DNA from: Caenimonas soli
GTDB lineage: Bacteria; Pseudomonadota; Gammaproteobacteria; Burkholderiales; Burkholderiaceae_C
Direction of reading: 5' to 3'
DNA: 64,000 nucleotides
Assembly: GCF_013155545.1 (NCBI RefSeq)
Contig: NZ_JABJVV010000005.1
Location: 186,001-250,000, forward strand
Shown: positions 16,638 to 26,150 of the stretch, one piece after another
Layout of the letters: every line of letters starts with the position of its first letter
How positions within the stretch are numbered: the first letter of the stretch is position 1
Notes under the pieces: generated by a model
What the model was told of the DNA's origin: nothing
The model's database searches: none
The model's input: the letters and a program-made list of their open reading frames with translations, nothing else
Program-made: the position numbers and the translations under genes

Positions 16638-17993
16638 GTGGCCGCACGACGACGAGTTTCCCCCACTGCCAACGTACCCGTCGGCGCGCAGGCCTGGTCG
16701 GTCCTTGCGGTCAGCACGCTGGCTTTCACGGTGTGCTTCATGGTCTGGATGATGTTCGGCGTCATCGGCATCCCGATCAAGAAGACGCTGAATCTCAATG
16801 CGACGCAGTTTGGCCTGCTCACCGCCATGCCGGTGCTAACCGGCTCCCTGGTGCGGGTACCGCTGGGCATTTGGACCGACCGCTACGGCGGGCGCATCGT
16901 GATGACTCTGCTGATGGCGCTGACCGTGCCAGCCATTTGGCTGATGTCGTATTCGACCCAATACTGGCACTTTCTGGTGATCGGCCTGTTCGTTGGCCTG
17001 GCCGGCGGCTCCTTTTCTGCCGGCACGCCTTACGTCGCCCGCTGGTTCCCGAAGGAGCGGCAGGGCTTCGCCATGGGGATCTACGGCGCCGGCAATTCCG
17101 GCGCGGCCGTCAACAAGTTCGTCGCGCCTGTGCTGCTGGTGGCCTTCGGCTGGACACTCGTCCCCCAGGTCTATGCCGCCGTCATGCTCGGTACCGTCCT
17201 GCTTTTCTGGTTCTTCAGCTACAGCGATCCCGCACACCAGGTTTCGAGCAGCGTCAAGTTCATCGACCAGATCAAGGCCCTGAAGGACCCCAAAGTGCTG
17301 CGCTATTGCCAGTACTACAGCATCGTCTTCGGCGGCTACGTCGCTTTGTCGCTATGGATGGTGCAGTACTACGTCGGCGAGTTCGGCCTGGACATTCGCG
17401 TCGCCGCCCTCCTGGCCGCCTGCTTTTCGTTGCCTGGGGGCGTGCTGCGCGCCATCGGCGGCTGGCTGTCGGATAAGTTCGGCGCCCACAGCGTCACCTG
17501 GTGGGTGATGTGGGTGAGCTGGATCTGCTTGTTCCTGCTCTCCTATCCGCAAACCGATTTCACCGTATTCACTGTCAACGGCCCGCGTACCTTCCATATC
17601 GGCCTGAACGTCTACACCTTCACCATCCTGATGTTGGTGCTGGGCATCGCCTGGGCGTTCGGCAAGGCCAGTGTCTTCAAGTACATCAGCGACGACTACC
17701 CCACCAACATCGGCGCCATTTCCGGCATCGTCGGTCTGGCGGGCGGCCTGGGCGGCTTCGTGCTGCCCATCATGTTCGGCGCATTGATGGACATCACCGG
17801 CATCCGCTCCAGCGCCTTCATGCTCATGTATGGCGTGGTTTGGGTCTCTCTGGTCTGGATGTACTGGAGCGAGGTGCGCAAGACGCAGGTGATGGGCGAG
17901 CACGCACCGCCCTCGCCGCTGGCGCAGATGCATGGAACGAACCCTGCAGCCATTCAGGGCCCCAGCCTTCAGGAACACTGGAGAACCACATGA
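16638..17993 (+). CDS. narK1: NarK1-type nitrate/proton symporter (major facilitator)
   Basis: A 451-residue polytopic transporter of the nitrate/nitrite porter family with about 12 membrane segments. Family hallmarks include the conserved glycine-rich stretches around GLAGGSFSAGTPYVARWFPKERQGFAMGIYGAGNSGAAVN and GLAGGLGGFVLPIMFG. The start is a GTG at 16638 with GGGAG about eight bases upstream. Its TGA overlaps the ATG of the second porter gene. In related operons NarK1 takes up nitrate with protons. A functional target enzyme is missing here because narG is cut. Confidence 0.92.
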   Translation: MAARRRVSPTANVPVGAQAWSVLAVSTLAFTVCFMVWMMFGVIGIPIKKTLNLNATQFGLLTAMPVLTGSLVRVPLGIWTDRYGGRIVMTLLMALTVPAIWLMSYSTQYWHFLVIGLFVGLAGGSFSAGTPYVARWFPKERQGFAMGIYGAGNSGAAVNKFVAPVLLVAFGWTLVPQVYAAVMLGTVLLFWFFSYSDPAHQVSSSVKFIDQIKALKDPKVLRYCQYYSIVFGGYVALSLWMVQYYVGEFGLDIRVAALLAACFSLPGGVLRAIGGWLSDKFGAHSVTWWVMWVSWICLFLLSYPQTDFTVFTVNGPRTFHIGLNVYTFTILMLVLGIAWAFGKASVFKYISDDYPTNIGAISGIVGLAGGLGGFVLPIMFGALMDITGIRSSAFMLMYGVVWVSLVWMYWSEVRKTQVMGEHAPPSPLAQMHGTNPAAIQGPSLQEHWRTT

Positions 17994-19645
17994 CAACGAC
18001 AACCACGCTGGTGTCGCCGCTGCGCAAGGGCGCCAGCGGCGCGAATATTGCCGATTGGCGCCCGGAAGACCCCGAGTTCTGGGAATCGACCGGCAAGCGG
18101 GTCGCCTACCGCAACCTCTGGATCTCGGTGCCCGCGCTCCTGTGCGGATTCGCGGTTTGGGGCATGTGGGGCATCATCGCGGTGCAGATGCTCAACCTGG
18201 GTTTCCCGTTCACCCAGGCCGAGCTGTTCACGCTTACGGCCATCGCGGGCATCGCCGGCGCGACGATGCGCATTCCCGCCTCGTTCCTGATCCGCCTGGC
18301 GGGGGGGCGCAACACCATCTTCCTCACCACTGCCATGTTGCTGGCGCCGGCCCTGGGCACCGGCATCGTGCTGCAGCACCCGGAGTGGCCGCTCTGGACT
18401 TTCCAGCTGATGGCGCTGTGGTGCGGCGTGGGCGGCGGCAACTTCGCCAGCTCGATGTCGAACATCAGCACGTTCTTTCCGAAGCGGCTGCAGGGCACGG
18501 CGCTGGGCCTGAACGCCGGATTAGGCAACTTCGGCGTGACCACGATGCAGATCGTCATTCCGCTGGTGATGACGCTTTCCATCTTCGGCAGCCTGGGCGG
18601 CGCCTCCACCACCCTTCTGAAAGACAGCGGCTGGATCTTCGGCAAGATCGCCGCGGGCACGCCCACGTGGATTCAGAACGCCGGCTTTGCCTGGGTGTTG
18701 TCGTTGGTGCCGCTTTCCGTCCTGTGCTGGTTCGGGATGAACAACCTCAAGACGGTGACACCCGATTCCGGCCATCCGCTGGTGGCCTTCGCCAAGATCA
18801 CCTGGCTCTACACGCTGGCCTTCATCCCGTCGATCCTGGGCCTCTACCTGTACCTGCCCAAACCCACCGGGCTGGGCCTCATCAGCATGTGGGTGGCGAT
18901 CCCGCTGGACATCGTGAGCGCGCTGCTGATCATGAAGCTCGCGGCTTTCGGCCCGATGAAGGAGAACGTCACCAAGCAGTTCGCGATCTTCAAGGACAAG
19001 CACACCTGGTCGCTCACCGCGCTGTACATCGTCACTTTCGGTTCGTTCATCGGCTTCTCGATGGCGCTGCCGCTTTCGATGAAGGTGATCTTCGGCGTCA
19101 GCCATGTGCCCGACGCGGCCGGCGTCATGCAGCACACCCTGAACAACCCGAACGCGCCCACGATCCTGGCCTATGCCTGGATCGGGCCCTTCGTCGGCGC
19201 CGCGGTGCGCCCGCTCGGCGGCTGGATCTCCGACAAGGTGGGCGGCTCCATCGTCACCCAGATCATCTCCGCCGTGATGGTGGTCGCTTCGGTCGCTGTC
19301 GGCTACGTGATGATGCAGGCTTACGCCTCGCCCACCCCCGAGCAGCACTTTCCTGCGTTCCTGGGCCTGTTCATCGTGCTTTTCGCCGCCAGCGGCATTG
19401 GCAATGGATCGACCTTCCGCACCATCGGCGTGATCTTCGACCGCACGCAGGCCGGGCCGGTACTGGGGTGGACCTCGGCGGTCGCCGCCTATGGCGCCTT
19501 CGTGGCGCCCATCGTCATCGGCGACCAGATCAAGGCCGGAACACCGCAGTACGCGATGTACGGTTTCGCAATCTTCTATGCCCTTTGCCTGGTGCTGAAC
19601 TGGTGGTTCTACCTGCGCAAGGGGGCTTACGTCAAAAACCCGTGA
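17990..19645 (+). CDS. narK2: NarK2-type nitrate/nitrite antiporter
   Basis: A 551-residue major facilitator protein of the same family but longer, with an extended N-terminus and an insert in the middle, as usual for NarK2. It has the nitrate-signature glycine stretches GGGNFASSMSNISTFFPKRLQGTALGLNAGLGN and AASGIGNGSTFRTIGVIF. The start ATG 17990 overlaps the narK1 stop (ATGA). It is followed after 33 bases by narG with an AGAGAAAA leader. The expected role is nitrite export in exchange for nitrate during nitrate respiration. Confidence 0.93.
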   Translation: MTTTTTLVSPLRKGASGANIADWRPEDPEFWESTGKRVAYRNLWISVPALLCGFAVWGMWGIIAVQMLNLGFPFTQAELFTLTAIAGIAGATMRIPASFLIRLAGGRNTIFLTTAMLLAPALGTGIVLQHPEWPLWTFQLMALWCGVGGGNFASSMSNISTFFPKRLQGTALGLNAGLGNFGVTTMQIVIPLVMTLSIFGSLGGASTTLLKDSGWIFGKIAAGTPTWIQNAGFAWVLSLVPLSVLCWFGMNNLKTVTPDSGHPLVAFAKITWLYTLAFIPSILGLYLYLPKPTGLGLISMWVAIPLDIVSALLIMKLAAFGPMKENVTKQFAIFKDKHTWSLTALYIVTFGSFIGFSMALPLSMKVIFGVSHVPDAAGVMQHTLNNPNAPTILAYAWIGPFVGAAVRPLGGWISDKVGGSIVTQIISAVMVVASVAVGYVMMQAYASPTPEQHFPAFLGLFIVLFAASGIGNGSTFRTIGVIFDRTQAGPVLGWTSAVAAYGAFVAPIVIGDQIKAGTPQYAMYGFAIFYALCLVLNWWFYLRKGAYVKNP

Positions 19646-19678
19646 GTCGCCTTCCCATCGAATGAGAGAAAAAAGTCC

Positions 19679-22600
19679 ATGAGCCACTTTCTCGACCGCC
19701 TCACCTATTTCCAGCAGCCGCGCGAGCCTTTCTCCGGCGGCCACGGCCAGACGACCGGCGAAGACCGAACCTGGGAGGATGCCTACCGGAATCGATGGGC
19801 GCACGACAAGATCGTGCGCAGCACCCACGGCGTCAACTGCACCGGCTCGTGTTCCTGGAAAATCTACGTCAAAGGCGGCATCGTCAGCTGGGAAACCCAG
19901 CAGACGGACTACCCGCGGACGCGTTGGGACCTTCCGAACCACGAGCCACGGGGGTGCGCTCGCGGCGCCAGCTACAGCTGGTACCTGTACAGTGCAAACC
20001 GGGTCAAGTACCCCATGGTCCGCGGCCGCCTGCTCAAGAGCTGGCGCGAGGCACGCCTGACGCTCGGACCGGTCGAGGCCTGGGCCAGCATCGTCGCCGA
20101 CGACAAGAAACGGCGTGATTACCAATCCGTTCGTGGACTGGGTGGATTCGTTCGCTCGAGCTGGGACGAGGTCAACGAGATCATCGCGGCCGCCAACGTC
20201 CATACGATCAAGCGGCATGGGCCGGATCGCGTGATCGGCTTCTCGCCGATCCCGGCGATGTCGATGGTCAGCTACGCGGCCGGGTCGCGCTACCTGAGCC
20301 TCATAGGCGGCGTCTGCATGAGCTTCTACGACTGGTACTGCGACTTGCCTCCTTCCAGCCCGCAGATCTGGGGCGAGCAGACGGACGTTCCGGAATCGGC
20401 CGACTGGTACAACTCCAGCTACATCATCGCCTGGGGTTCCAACGTGCCCCAGACGCGGACCCCGGACGCCCACTTCTTCACCGAGGTCCGCTACAAGGGC
20501 ACCAAGACCGTGGCGGTCACGCCGGACTATTCGGAAGTGGCCAAGCTGGCCGACATCTGGATGAACCCGAGACAGGGCACCGATGCGGCCGTGGCCATGG
20601 CCATGGGCCACGTCATCCTCAGGGACTTCTATTTCGGGGGCGGCGGGCGCGAGCGCAGCGCGTACTTCGACGAGTACGTGCGCCGCTACACCGACATGCC
20701 CATGCTGGTCATGCTCAAGGAGCACGCCCTGCTCTCCGGTGAGGTGGTCATGGTGCCCCACCGGTATGTCCGCGCCAGCGACTTTAACGGCAAGCTGGGG
20801 CAGGACAACAATCCCGAGTGGAAAACCGTTGCCTTCGACGAATCCGGCAAGGTGGTGCTGCCCAATGGCGCCATCGGTTTCAGGTGGGGGCCCGACGGAC
20901 GGGCGGACCAGGGCCAGTGGAACCTGGAGGCGAAGGAAGCCCGCAGCGGCGGCGACGTGAGGCTCAAGCTGTCCGTGATGGAGGGCGAGCAGCAGGGCGC
21001 CTGCGAAACGGCGCGGGTCGGCTTCCCCTATTTCGGGGGGATCGCCAGCGAGCACTTCCCGAACAACGAGCAATCGGACGTGCTGGTGCGCACGGTGCCG
21101 GTCCAACGCATCTCGCTCGGCAAGGCCGGCGAAGAGCGTTCCGCTCTCGTGGCGACCGTGTTCGATCTGCAGGTGGCCAACTACGGGATCGCGCGGGGCC
21201 TCGAGGGCGAATTCGCCGCGCACAGTTTCGACGAGGACACACCCTACACCCCCGCCTGGCAGGAGCGTATCACCGGCACGCCCCGTTCGCAGCTCATCAC
21301 GGTGGCGCACCAGTTCGCCGAAAACGCCCACAAGACCCAGGGGCGCTCCATGGTGATCATCGGCGCGGCCATGAACCACTGGTACCACAGCGACATGAAC
21401 TACCGCGGCGTGATCAACATGCTGATGATGTGCGGCTGCGTCGGCAAGAGCGGCGGTGGATGGGCGCACTATGTCGGTCAGGAAAAACTGCGGCCGCAGA
21501 CGGGCTGGACCGCCCTCGCCTTCGCGCTCGACTGGATCCGGCCACCGCGCCAGATGAACAGCACCAGCTTTTTCTATGCCCACACCGACCAGTGGCGCTA
21601 CGAAAAGCTGGGCATGGACGAAGTGGTCTCGCCGCTGGCCGACAAGAAGCTCTATGGCGGCAGCATGATCGACTACAACGTGCGCGCGGAGCGCATGGGC
21701 TGGCTGCCGAGTGCGCCGCAGTTGCAGACCAATCCGTTGCAAGTCGTCCGCGACGCCCAGGCAGCGGGCGCGGACCCGAAGGATTTCGCGGCGAAAGGAC
21801 TCAAGGACGGCTCGTTGAAGATGAGCTGCACCGACCCCGATCACCCGGACAACTGGCCGCGCAACATGTTCGTCTGGCGCTCCAACATCCTGGGCTCGTC
21901 CGGCAAGGGACACGAGTACTTCCTCAAGCACCTGCTGGGCACGAGCAACGGGGTCCAGGGCCAGGACCTGGGCGCCGAAGACGCGCGACCGACCGAGGTC
22001 GTCTGGCGCGACAAGGCGCCGGAAGGCAAGCTGGACCTGCTGGTCACGCTCGACTTCCGCATGAGCACCACCTGCCTCTACTCCGATATCGTGCTCCCCA
22101 CGGCCACCTGGTACGAGAAGAACGACCTCAACACCAGCGACATGCATCCTTTCATCCACCCGCTGTCGACCGCGGTGGACCCGGCCTGGCAGTCGCGCAG
22201 CGACTGGGACATCTACAAGGGCTTCGCGAAAAAGTTCAGCGAGGTCTGCGTGGGCCACCTGGGCGTGGAGCGCGAGCTGGTGCTGTCGCCCCTGATGCAC
22301 GATAGCCCGTCCGAATTGGCACAGCCCTTCGACGTCAAGGAATGGGCTCGCGGCGACTGCGAGCTCGTTCCCGGCAAGACGGCGCCGAACATGCAGGTCG
22401 TCGAGCGCGACTACCCCAATGTCTTCAAGCGCTTCACCGCGCTGGGCCCGCTGATGGCCAAGGCCGGCAACGGCGGCAAGGGTATCGGCTGGAACACGCA
22501 GACCGAGGTCAAGCAGCTGGGCGAACTGAACGGCCTCGTCAAGGAAGAAGGCGCCACCAAGGGCTTGCCGAAGATCGAGACCGACATCGACGCGTGCGAG

Positions 22601-23071
22601 GTCGTCCTGCAACTGGCGCCGGAAACCAATGGCCACGTGGCCGTGAAGGCGTGGGAAGCGCTAGGCAAGCAGACCGGACGGGACCACGCCCACCTGGCCC
22701 TGCACCGGCAGGACGAGAAGATCCGGTTCCGCGACGTGCAGGCGCAACCGCGCAAGATCATCAGCTCCCCGACCTGGAGCGGCATCGAGAGCGAGACGGT
22801 GTCGTACAACGCCGGTTACACGAACGTCCACGAACTGATCCCATGGCGGACGCTGACTGGGCGCCAGCAGTTCTACATGGACCATCCCTGGATGATCGCC
22901 TTCGGCGAGGGGTTCAGCACGTACCGCCCGCCGGTGGACCTGAAGACAACGGGTGGCATCCGGGGCATCCGTTCCAACGGAAATCCGGAGATTGCGCTGA
23001 ACTTCATCACGCCCCACCAGAAGTGGGGCATCCACTCGACCTACACGGACAACCTGCTGATGTTGACGCTT
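19679..23071 (+). pseudogene. narG: Respiratory nitrate reductase alpha subunit, 3' end deleted
   Basis: NarG is the Mo-bis-MGD catalytic subunit of membrane-bound nitrate reductase. The first 1131 residues are intact and in frame, including the FS0 cluster ligands H50, C54 and C58 (HGVNCTGSC) and the late conserved HSTYTDNLLMLTL. At 23,071 the family sequence stops abruptly, where full-length NarG (about 1245 residues) continues with SRGGP. The frame then runs on to 23,686 through reversed sequence of an ABC transporter operon, adding about 204 foreign residues. narH, narJ and narI are absent. The gene is therefore non-functional as read, unless the join is an assembly error. Confidence 0.93.
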
Positions 23072-23302
23072 CCAGGCCTGATCGAAGATGACGTCGCCGC
23101 CAAGTGTCATCCGGCCCTTTGTCGGTGTCGTGATGGCACCCAGGCACTTCAGGAGCGTGGTCTTGCCCGAGCCGCTGGGCCCGATCAATCCGACCACCTC
23201 ACCGGGCGCCACGCTCATGTTGACATCCTTGAGAGCGTCGACGGCAGCCGCACCCGCGCCGTAGCGCTTGCTCAAGCCCTCGATCCGGATGCCGTCGGCC
23301 AT
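23072..23302 (-). pseudogene. ABC transporter ATPase, only N-terminal 77 residues left
   Basis: This gene begins normally (MADGIRIEGLSKRYG) and contains Walker A, GPSGSGKTT, near residue 45. The family match holds to the W at 23,072-23,074 (VIFDQAW). Beyond it the frame reads antisense narG, so the Q-loop, signature motif and Walker B are all lost. It is the third gene of an operon after a membrane fusion protein and an FtsX-type permease, the DevBCA/MacAB-like layout. Without an ATPase the exporter cannot work unless another subunit substitutes. Confidence 0.9.
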
Positions 23303-23304
23303 CT

Positions 23305-23383
23305 CAGCCTCCGCCGAGCCGCCTCAAGGAGGCTGAAGCCCCCTCGGGGGGCAGCGAACCACGCGAAGCGGGGAGCGTGGGGG
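23305..23383. repeat. GC-rich double-palindrome, REP-like element
   Basis: Two adjacent inverted repeats lie between the permease and ATPase genes. CAGCCTCC (23305-23312) pairs with GGAGGCTG (23328-23335). GCCCCC (23338-23343) pairs with GGGGGC (23347-23352). The trailing GCAGCGAACCACGCGAAGCGGGGAGCGTGG is also imperfectly palindromic. I recall similar elements in intergenic spaces of Comamonadaceae, but I cannot show a second copy in this window. Confidence 0.55.
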
Positions 23384-23388
23384 TCATG

Positions 23389-24582
23389 TCAGCCGCCGAT
23401 GGCCGCAGCCGGGTCGACATTCAGGGCCGCGCGGATGCCCAGGGTGCTGGCCAGCGCGCACACGGCCATCACCATGGCAAAACCTGTTACGGCATCGCCG
23501 CTCTCGAGAAGCACGTACTTGGGAAACAGCGGCGCCCACGCGCTGGCGGCCAGCTTGCCGACGATGAAGCCGATCACGCCCAGCCCGAGCGCCTGCTGCA
23601 GGATCATCGAGGCGATCGTCCTGTCATGTGTGCCGATCAGCTTGAGGACTGCGATTTCGCGCAACTTCCCCAGGGTCATCGTATAGATGATGAAGGCCAC
23701 GATCGCCGCGCTCACGACCGCCAGGATGACGAGGAACATGCCGATCTGCCTGGCCGCCGTGGCGATCAGCTTGGCGACCAGCAGCTCCTCCATCTCCGCG
23801 CGTGAATAGGCCTGCAAGTGTTTCCAGCGCCGGATGGTCTGTGCCAGCACGTCGGCGGACCGCCCTTCAGCCATGCGCACCAGCACGGCGTTGACCTGGT
23901 GGCTGCTGGTCTGCAATGCGGTGACGGCCTCCAGCAGACCCGGCAGGCCCGGCCGGTCAAAAGCCGGATTGCCGGCGATGCGCTCCCGCTCGCTCACGAT
24001 GGCATCGTTGTCCTTGAGGAACTGCGCCTGCTGCGCATCCTTGAGGGCAATGAACACCATGGGGTCCCCGCCGGAGGACACCGTGCGGCGGGTCAGGCCC
24101 ACCACGGTGTAGATGTGGCGGCGGATGCGGATGCGCTCACCCAGCCAGAACCCGGTCCTGACATCGGCGAGGGCCTCATAGTGGCTGCGGGTCGTGCGCC
24201 GGCCGGCCACCAGGTGGGTGGGCTCGCCAGGCTGGCCCGGCTCGAAACCCACCACCATGGCCCGGACGTCCCCGGCGCTACCGCGCACCTGAAGGGTCTG
24301 GTAGGTCACATTCGCGGCCCGCGCCACGCCCGGCAGCCCGAGCACGTCCCGGTACACATCGTCGCGCAGGCTGGACGATTCCACATAGGGGCCCTGCGTA
24401 TCCTTCTGCACCACCCAGAGGTCGGCGCCGCTGTTGTTCAGCAGAACCTTGGCGTCATCCACCATGCCGCGGTAGACGCCGGCGAAAGTCAGCGTGACGC
24501 CGATCAGCAGTCCCAGGCCGATCCCGGTGAGGACAAACTTTCCCCGCGAGTGCAGGATGTCCCGGCCGGCCAGGCTGATCAC
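23389..24582 (-). CDS. ABC transporter permease, FtsX/DevC type
   Basis: A 397-residue inner-membrane protein. One membrane helix near the N-terminus (about 15-40) is followed by a large periplasmic domain and three C-terminal helices (about 275-390), the FtsX/MacB topology. The motif ILGKLREIAVLKLIGTHDRTI-like stretch (here TLGKLREIAVLKLIG) is typical of the coupling region. It overlaps the fusion protein gene by four bases (ATGA). It pairs with the truncated ATPase, so the complex is probably inactive. DevBCA relatives export lipids or glycolipids; the cargo here is unknown. Confidence 0.88.
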   Translation of the reverse strand: MISLAGRDILHSRGKFVLTGIGLGLLIGVTLTFAGVYRGMVDDAKVLLNNSGADLWVVQKDTQGPYVESSSLRDDVYRDVLGLPGVARAANVTYQTLQVRGSAGDVRAMVVGFEPGQPGEPTHLVAGRRTTRSHYEALADVRTGFWLGERIRIRRHIYTVVGLTRRTVSSGGDPMVFIALKDAQQAQFLKDNDAIVSERERIAGNPAFDRPGLPGLLEAVTALQTSSHQVNAVLVRMAEGRSADVLAQTIRRWKHLQAYSRAEMEELLVAKLIATAARQIGMFLVILAVVSAAIVAFIIYTMTLGKLREIAVLKLIGTHDRTIASMILQQALGLGVIGFIVGKLAASAWAPLFPKYVLLESGDAVTGFAMVMAVCALASTLGIRAALNVDPAAAIGG

Positions 24583-25787
24583 TGCGGGCCGCCGATCAGC
24601 GAATCGACGACCCGGACCCGGCTGCCCTCGCCCAACTCGGCTTCGCTGTGAATCACCACGGCGTCGCCGGCCTTCAGCCCGCGAGTGACCTGCAGCATGC
24701 CGTTGTCACCCTCGGCACCGACATCGATGCTGACGAAGCGAAGCTTGCCTTCCTGGTGCGCCCATACGCCAGTGTGGGCACCGCGTTGCCTTAGCGCGGC
24801 ATTGGAAACCAGCAGCGCACCATGCACGGCGGGCAGTCTCACCAGCACCTCGGCCATTTCGCCAGTCGACAAGCCTGCCGGCGGGCTGTCAAAAGTGACT
24901 TGAGCGATGCGCTCCTCGGTAATGCTGTCGCTCGCGGGATCGATGCGCGCGACCCTGCCCGGCACGGGGGCGTGCGAGCTGGAGCGCAACGTGATCTGGA
25001 CGGGCAAACCCGGGCCGAGGCCCGCGGCGCGGCTCTGGTCCAGCCGGCTCGTGACCCAGAGGCTGCCCGGGTCGAACAGTTTGATCACGGCCTGGCCGGC
25101 CACGACGGTGGATCCGGGCTCGGCGACGCGCGCCGTCACGATGCCGTCGAAGGGCGCCTGCAGCCGGATGTTGCCGCGTTGCTGCCGCGCAGCCTCCCGC
25201 TCCGCCTCCAGACGGACCTGGTCCTCGCGCGCGCCGGCCAACGCCGACTCCACAGCCGCCAGCTGGGCTCGCGCCGAATGCAGCAGTTGCAGTTTGGCGT
25301 CCACGACGCTGATGCTGACGAAGTTCTGCCGGCCCAGGTCGACATAGCGTGCGGCGTCGCCCTCGGCCAGGGCCAGGCGGCTGTGCGCATCGCGCACCTG
25401 GGCCTGCGCCGCGGCCACGGCGCTCCGGGCGCGGGCGACCGCGGCTGATGAAGACGCCAGCCGGGCATCCAGGTCCACCGCGTCCATCTCGGCGAGCAAT
25501 TGGCCGGCCCGGACGTGGTCGCCGACATCGACCAGCACGCGCTGCACCCGCCCGGCTGTCGTCGGGCCGATGAAGTATGCGCGCCTTGCCTCCACGACAC
25601 CGATGCCGAAGAGCGAAGGTTCGAGCGTACCTTCCACCACCTGCGCCAGCGTCACCCTGGTGGATGCGAGCGGTCCGCTGCGGCTCGCGAACCAGCCAAA
25701 GCCCAGCAGGATAGCGACACCTGCAGCAACCCAGAGGGCACCCTTCGCGGCTCGACGGTACGACTGTGGATCCTTCAGGATATTCAT
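24579..25787 (-). CDS. Periplasmic adaptor (membrane fusion protein) of an ABC exporter
   Basis: A 402-residue HlyD/AcrA-type adaptor. An N-terminal membrane anchor (about 15-35) is followed by a biotinyl-lipoyl half (VGDHVRAGQLLAEMD), an alpha-helical hairpin rich in A, R and E (about 105-200) and the second lipoyl half IRLQAPFDGIVTARVAEPGSTV. It links the permease to an outer-membrane channel, which is not encoded here. It is the first gene of the operon. An FNR-type palindrome at 25825-25838 is only 38 bases upstream of its start. Confidence 0.9.
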   Translation of the reverse strand: MNILKDPQSYRRAAKGALWVAAGVAILLGFGWFASRSGPLASTRVTLAQVVEGTLEPSLFGIGVVEARRAYFIGPTTAGRVQRVLVDVGDHVRAGQLLAEMDAVDLDARLASSSAAVARARSAVAAAQAQVRDAHSRLALAEGDAARYVDLGRQNFVSISVVDAKLQLLHSARAQLAAVESALAGAREDQVRLEAEREAARQQRGNIRLQAPFDGIVTARVAEPGSTVVAGQAVIKLFDPGSLWVTSRLDQSRAAGLGPGLPVQITLRSSSHAPVPGRVARIDPASDSITEERIAQVTFDSPPAGLSTGEMAEVLVRLPAVHGALLVSNAALRQRGAHTGVWAHQEGKLRFVSIDVGAEGDNGMLQVTRGLKAGDAVVIHSEAELGEGSRVRVVDSLIGGPQ

Positions 25788-25824
25788 GACAGTTTCAGCC
25801 TAGCGGATGCCGCGACGTCGCCAG

Positions 25825-25838
25825 TTGACCCATGTCAA
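25825..25838. promoter_or_regulatory. FNR/DNR-type palindrome near the adaptor gene
   Basis: TTGACCCATGTCAA is a symmetric TTGAC-N4-GTCAA site. Its centre is about 44 bases from the adaptor start at 25787. If used at -41.5 the transcript would be almost leaderless. It may instead act on the plus-strand unit together with the next site. Confidence 0.6.
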
Positions 25839-25882
25839 GCAGAACCATCGGACCGAACCTTGCGCTGACAGGACGCGAGCGT

Positions 25883-25896
25883 GTGATCTTCGTCAA
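25883..25896. promoter_or_regulatory. FNR-like box upstream of the SDR stump and P-type ATPase
   Basis: GTGATCTTCGTCAA differs from TTGAT-N4-ATCAA at two positions. Its centre is 57.5 bases before ATG 25947. At -41.5 transcription would begin near 25931, leaving the strong AAGGAG at 25936-25941 in a 16-base leader. Confidence 0.55.
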
Positions 25897-25946
25897 GTGC
25901 TCGCGGCCCGGGCGTGCATTAGGATGAAAACATCAAGGAGCTCTCC

Positions 25947-26150
25947 ATGCTTTCATCCAAAGTCGCCATGGTCACCGGGGCCTCGTCGGGGATTGGCCGT
26001 GCCGTTGCCCTCGCCTATGCCGCCGCCGGCGCCAAGGTCGTCGTGTCCGACACCAATTCCGCGGGTGGGGAAGAGCCGGTCGGCCTGATCTGCAAAGCGG
26101 GTGGAACCGGTGCTCACTACCCGATCGATGGCAGCCTCCTCGCCCACTGA
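25947..26150 (+). pseudogene. N-terminal stump of a short-chain dehydrogenase
   Basis: Only about 62 residues of SDR sequence remain: MLSSKVAMVTGASSGIGRAVALAYAAAGAKVVVSD, with the TGxxxGIG cofactor loop, then LICKAGGTGAHYPIDG and a stop. The catalytic Ser-Tyr-Lys region is gone. It keeps a strong ribosome binding site and an FNR-like promoter. The P-type ATPase start at 26128 lies inside its 3' end, in another frame. It looks like the remnant of a deletion that placed the ATPase under this promoter. Confidence 0.8.

Noticed and set aside
18521-22636. Minus-strand open frame of 1371 codons
   Set aside because: It is antisense to narK2 and narG, whose frames match known families throughout; high GC keeps the opposite frame open.
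23072-23686. C-terminal extension of NarG by about 204 residues
   Set aside because: This part reads antisense through the ABC ATPase and permease genes; it has no NarG similarity and is only run-through after the junction.
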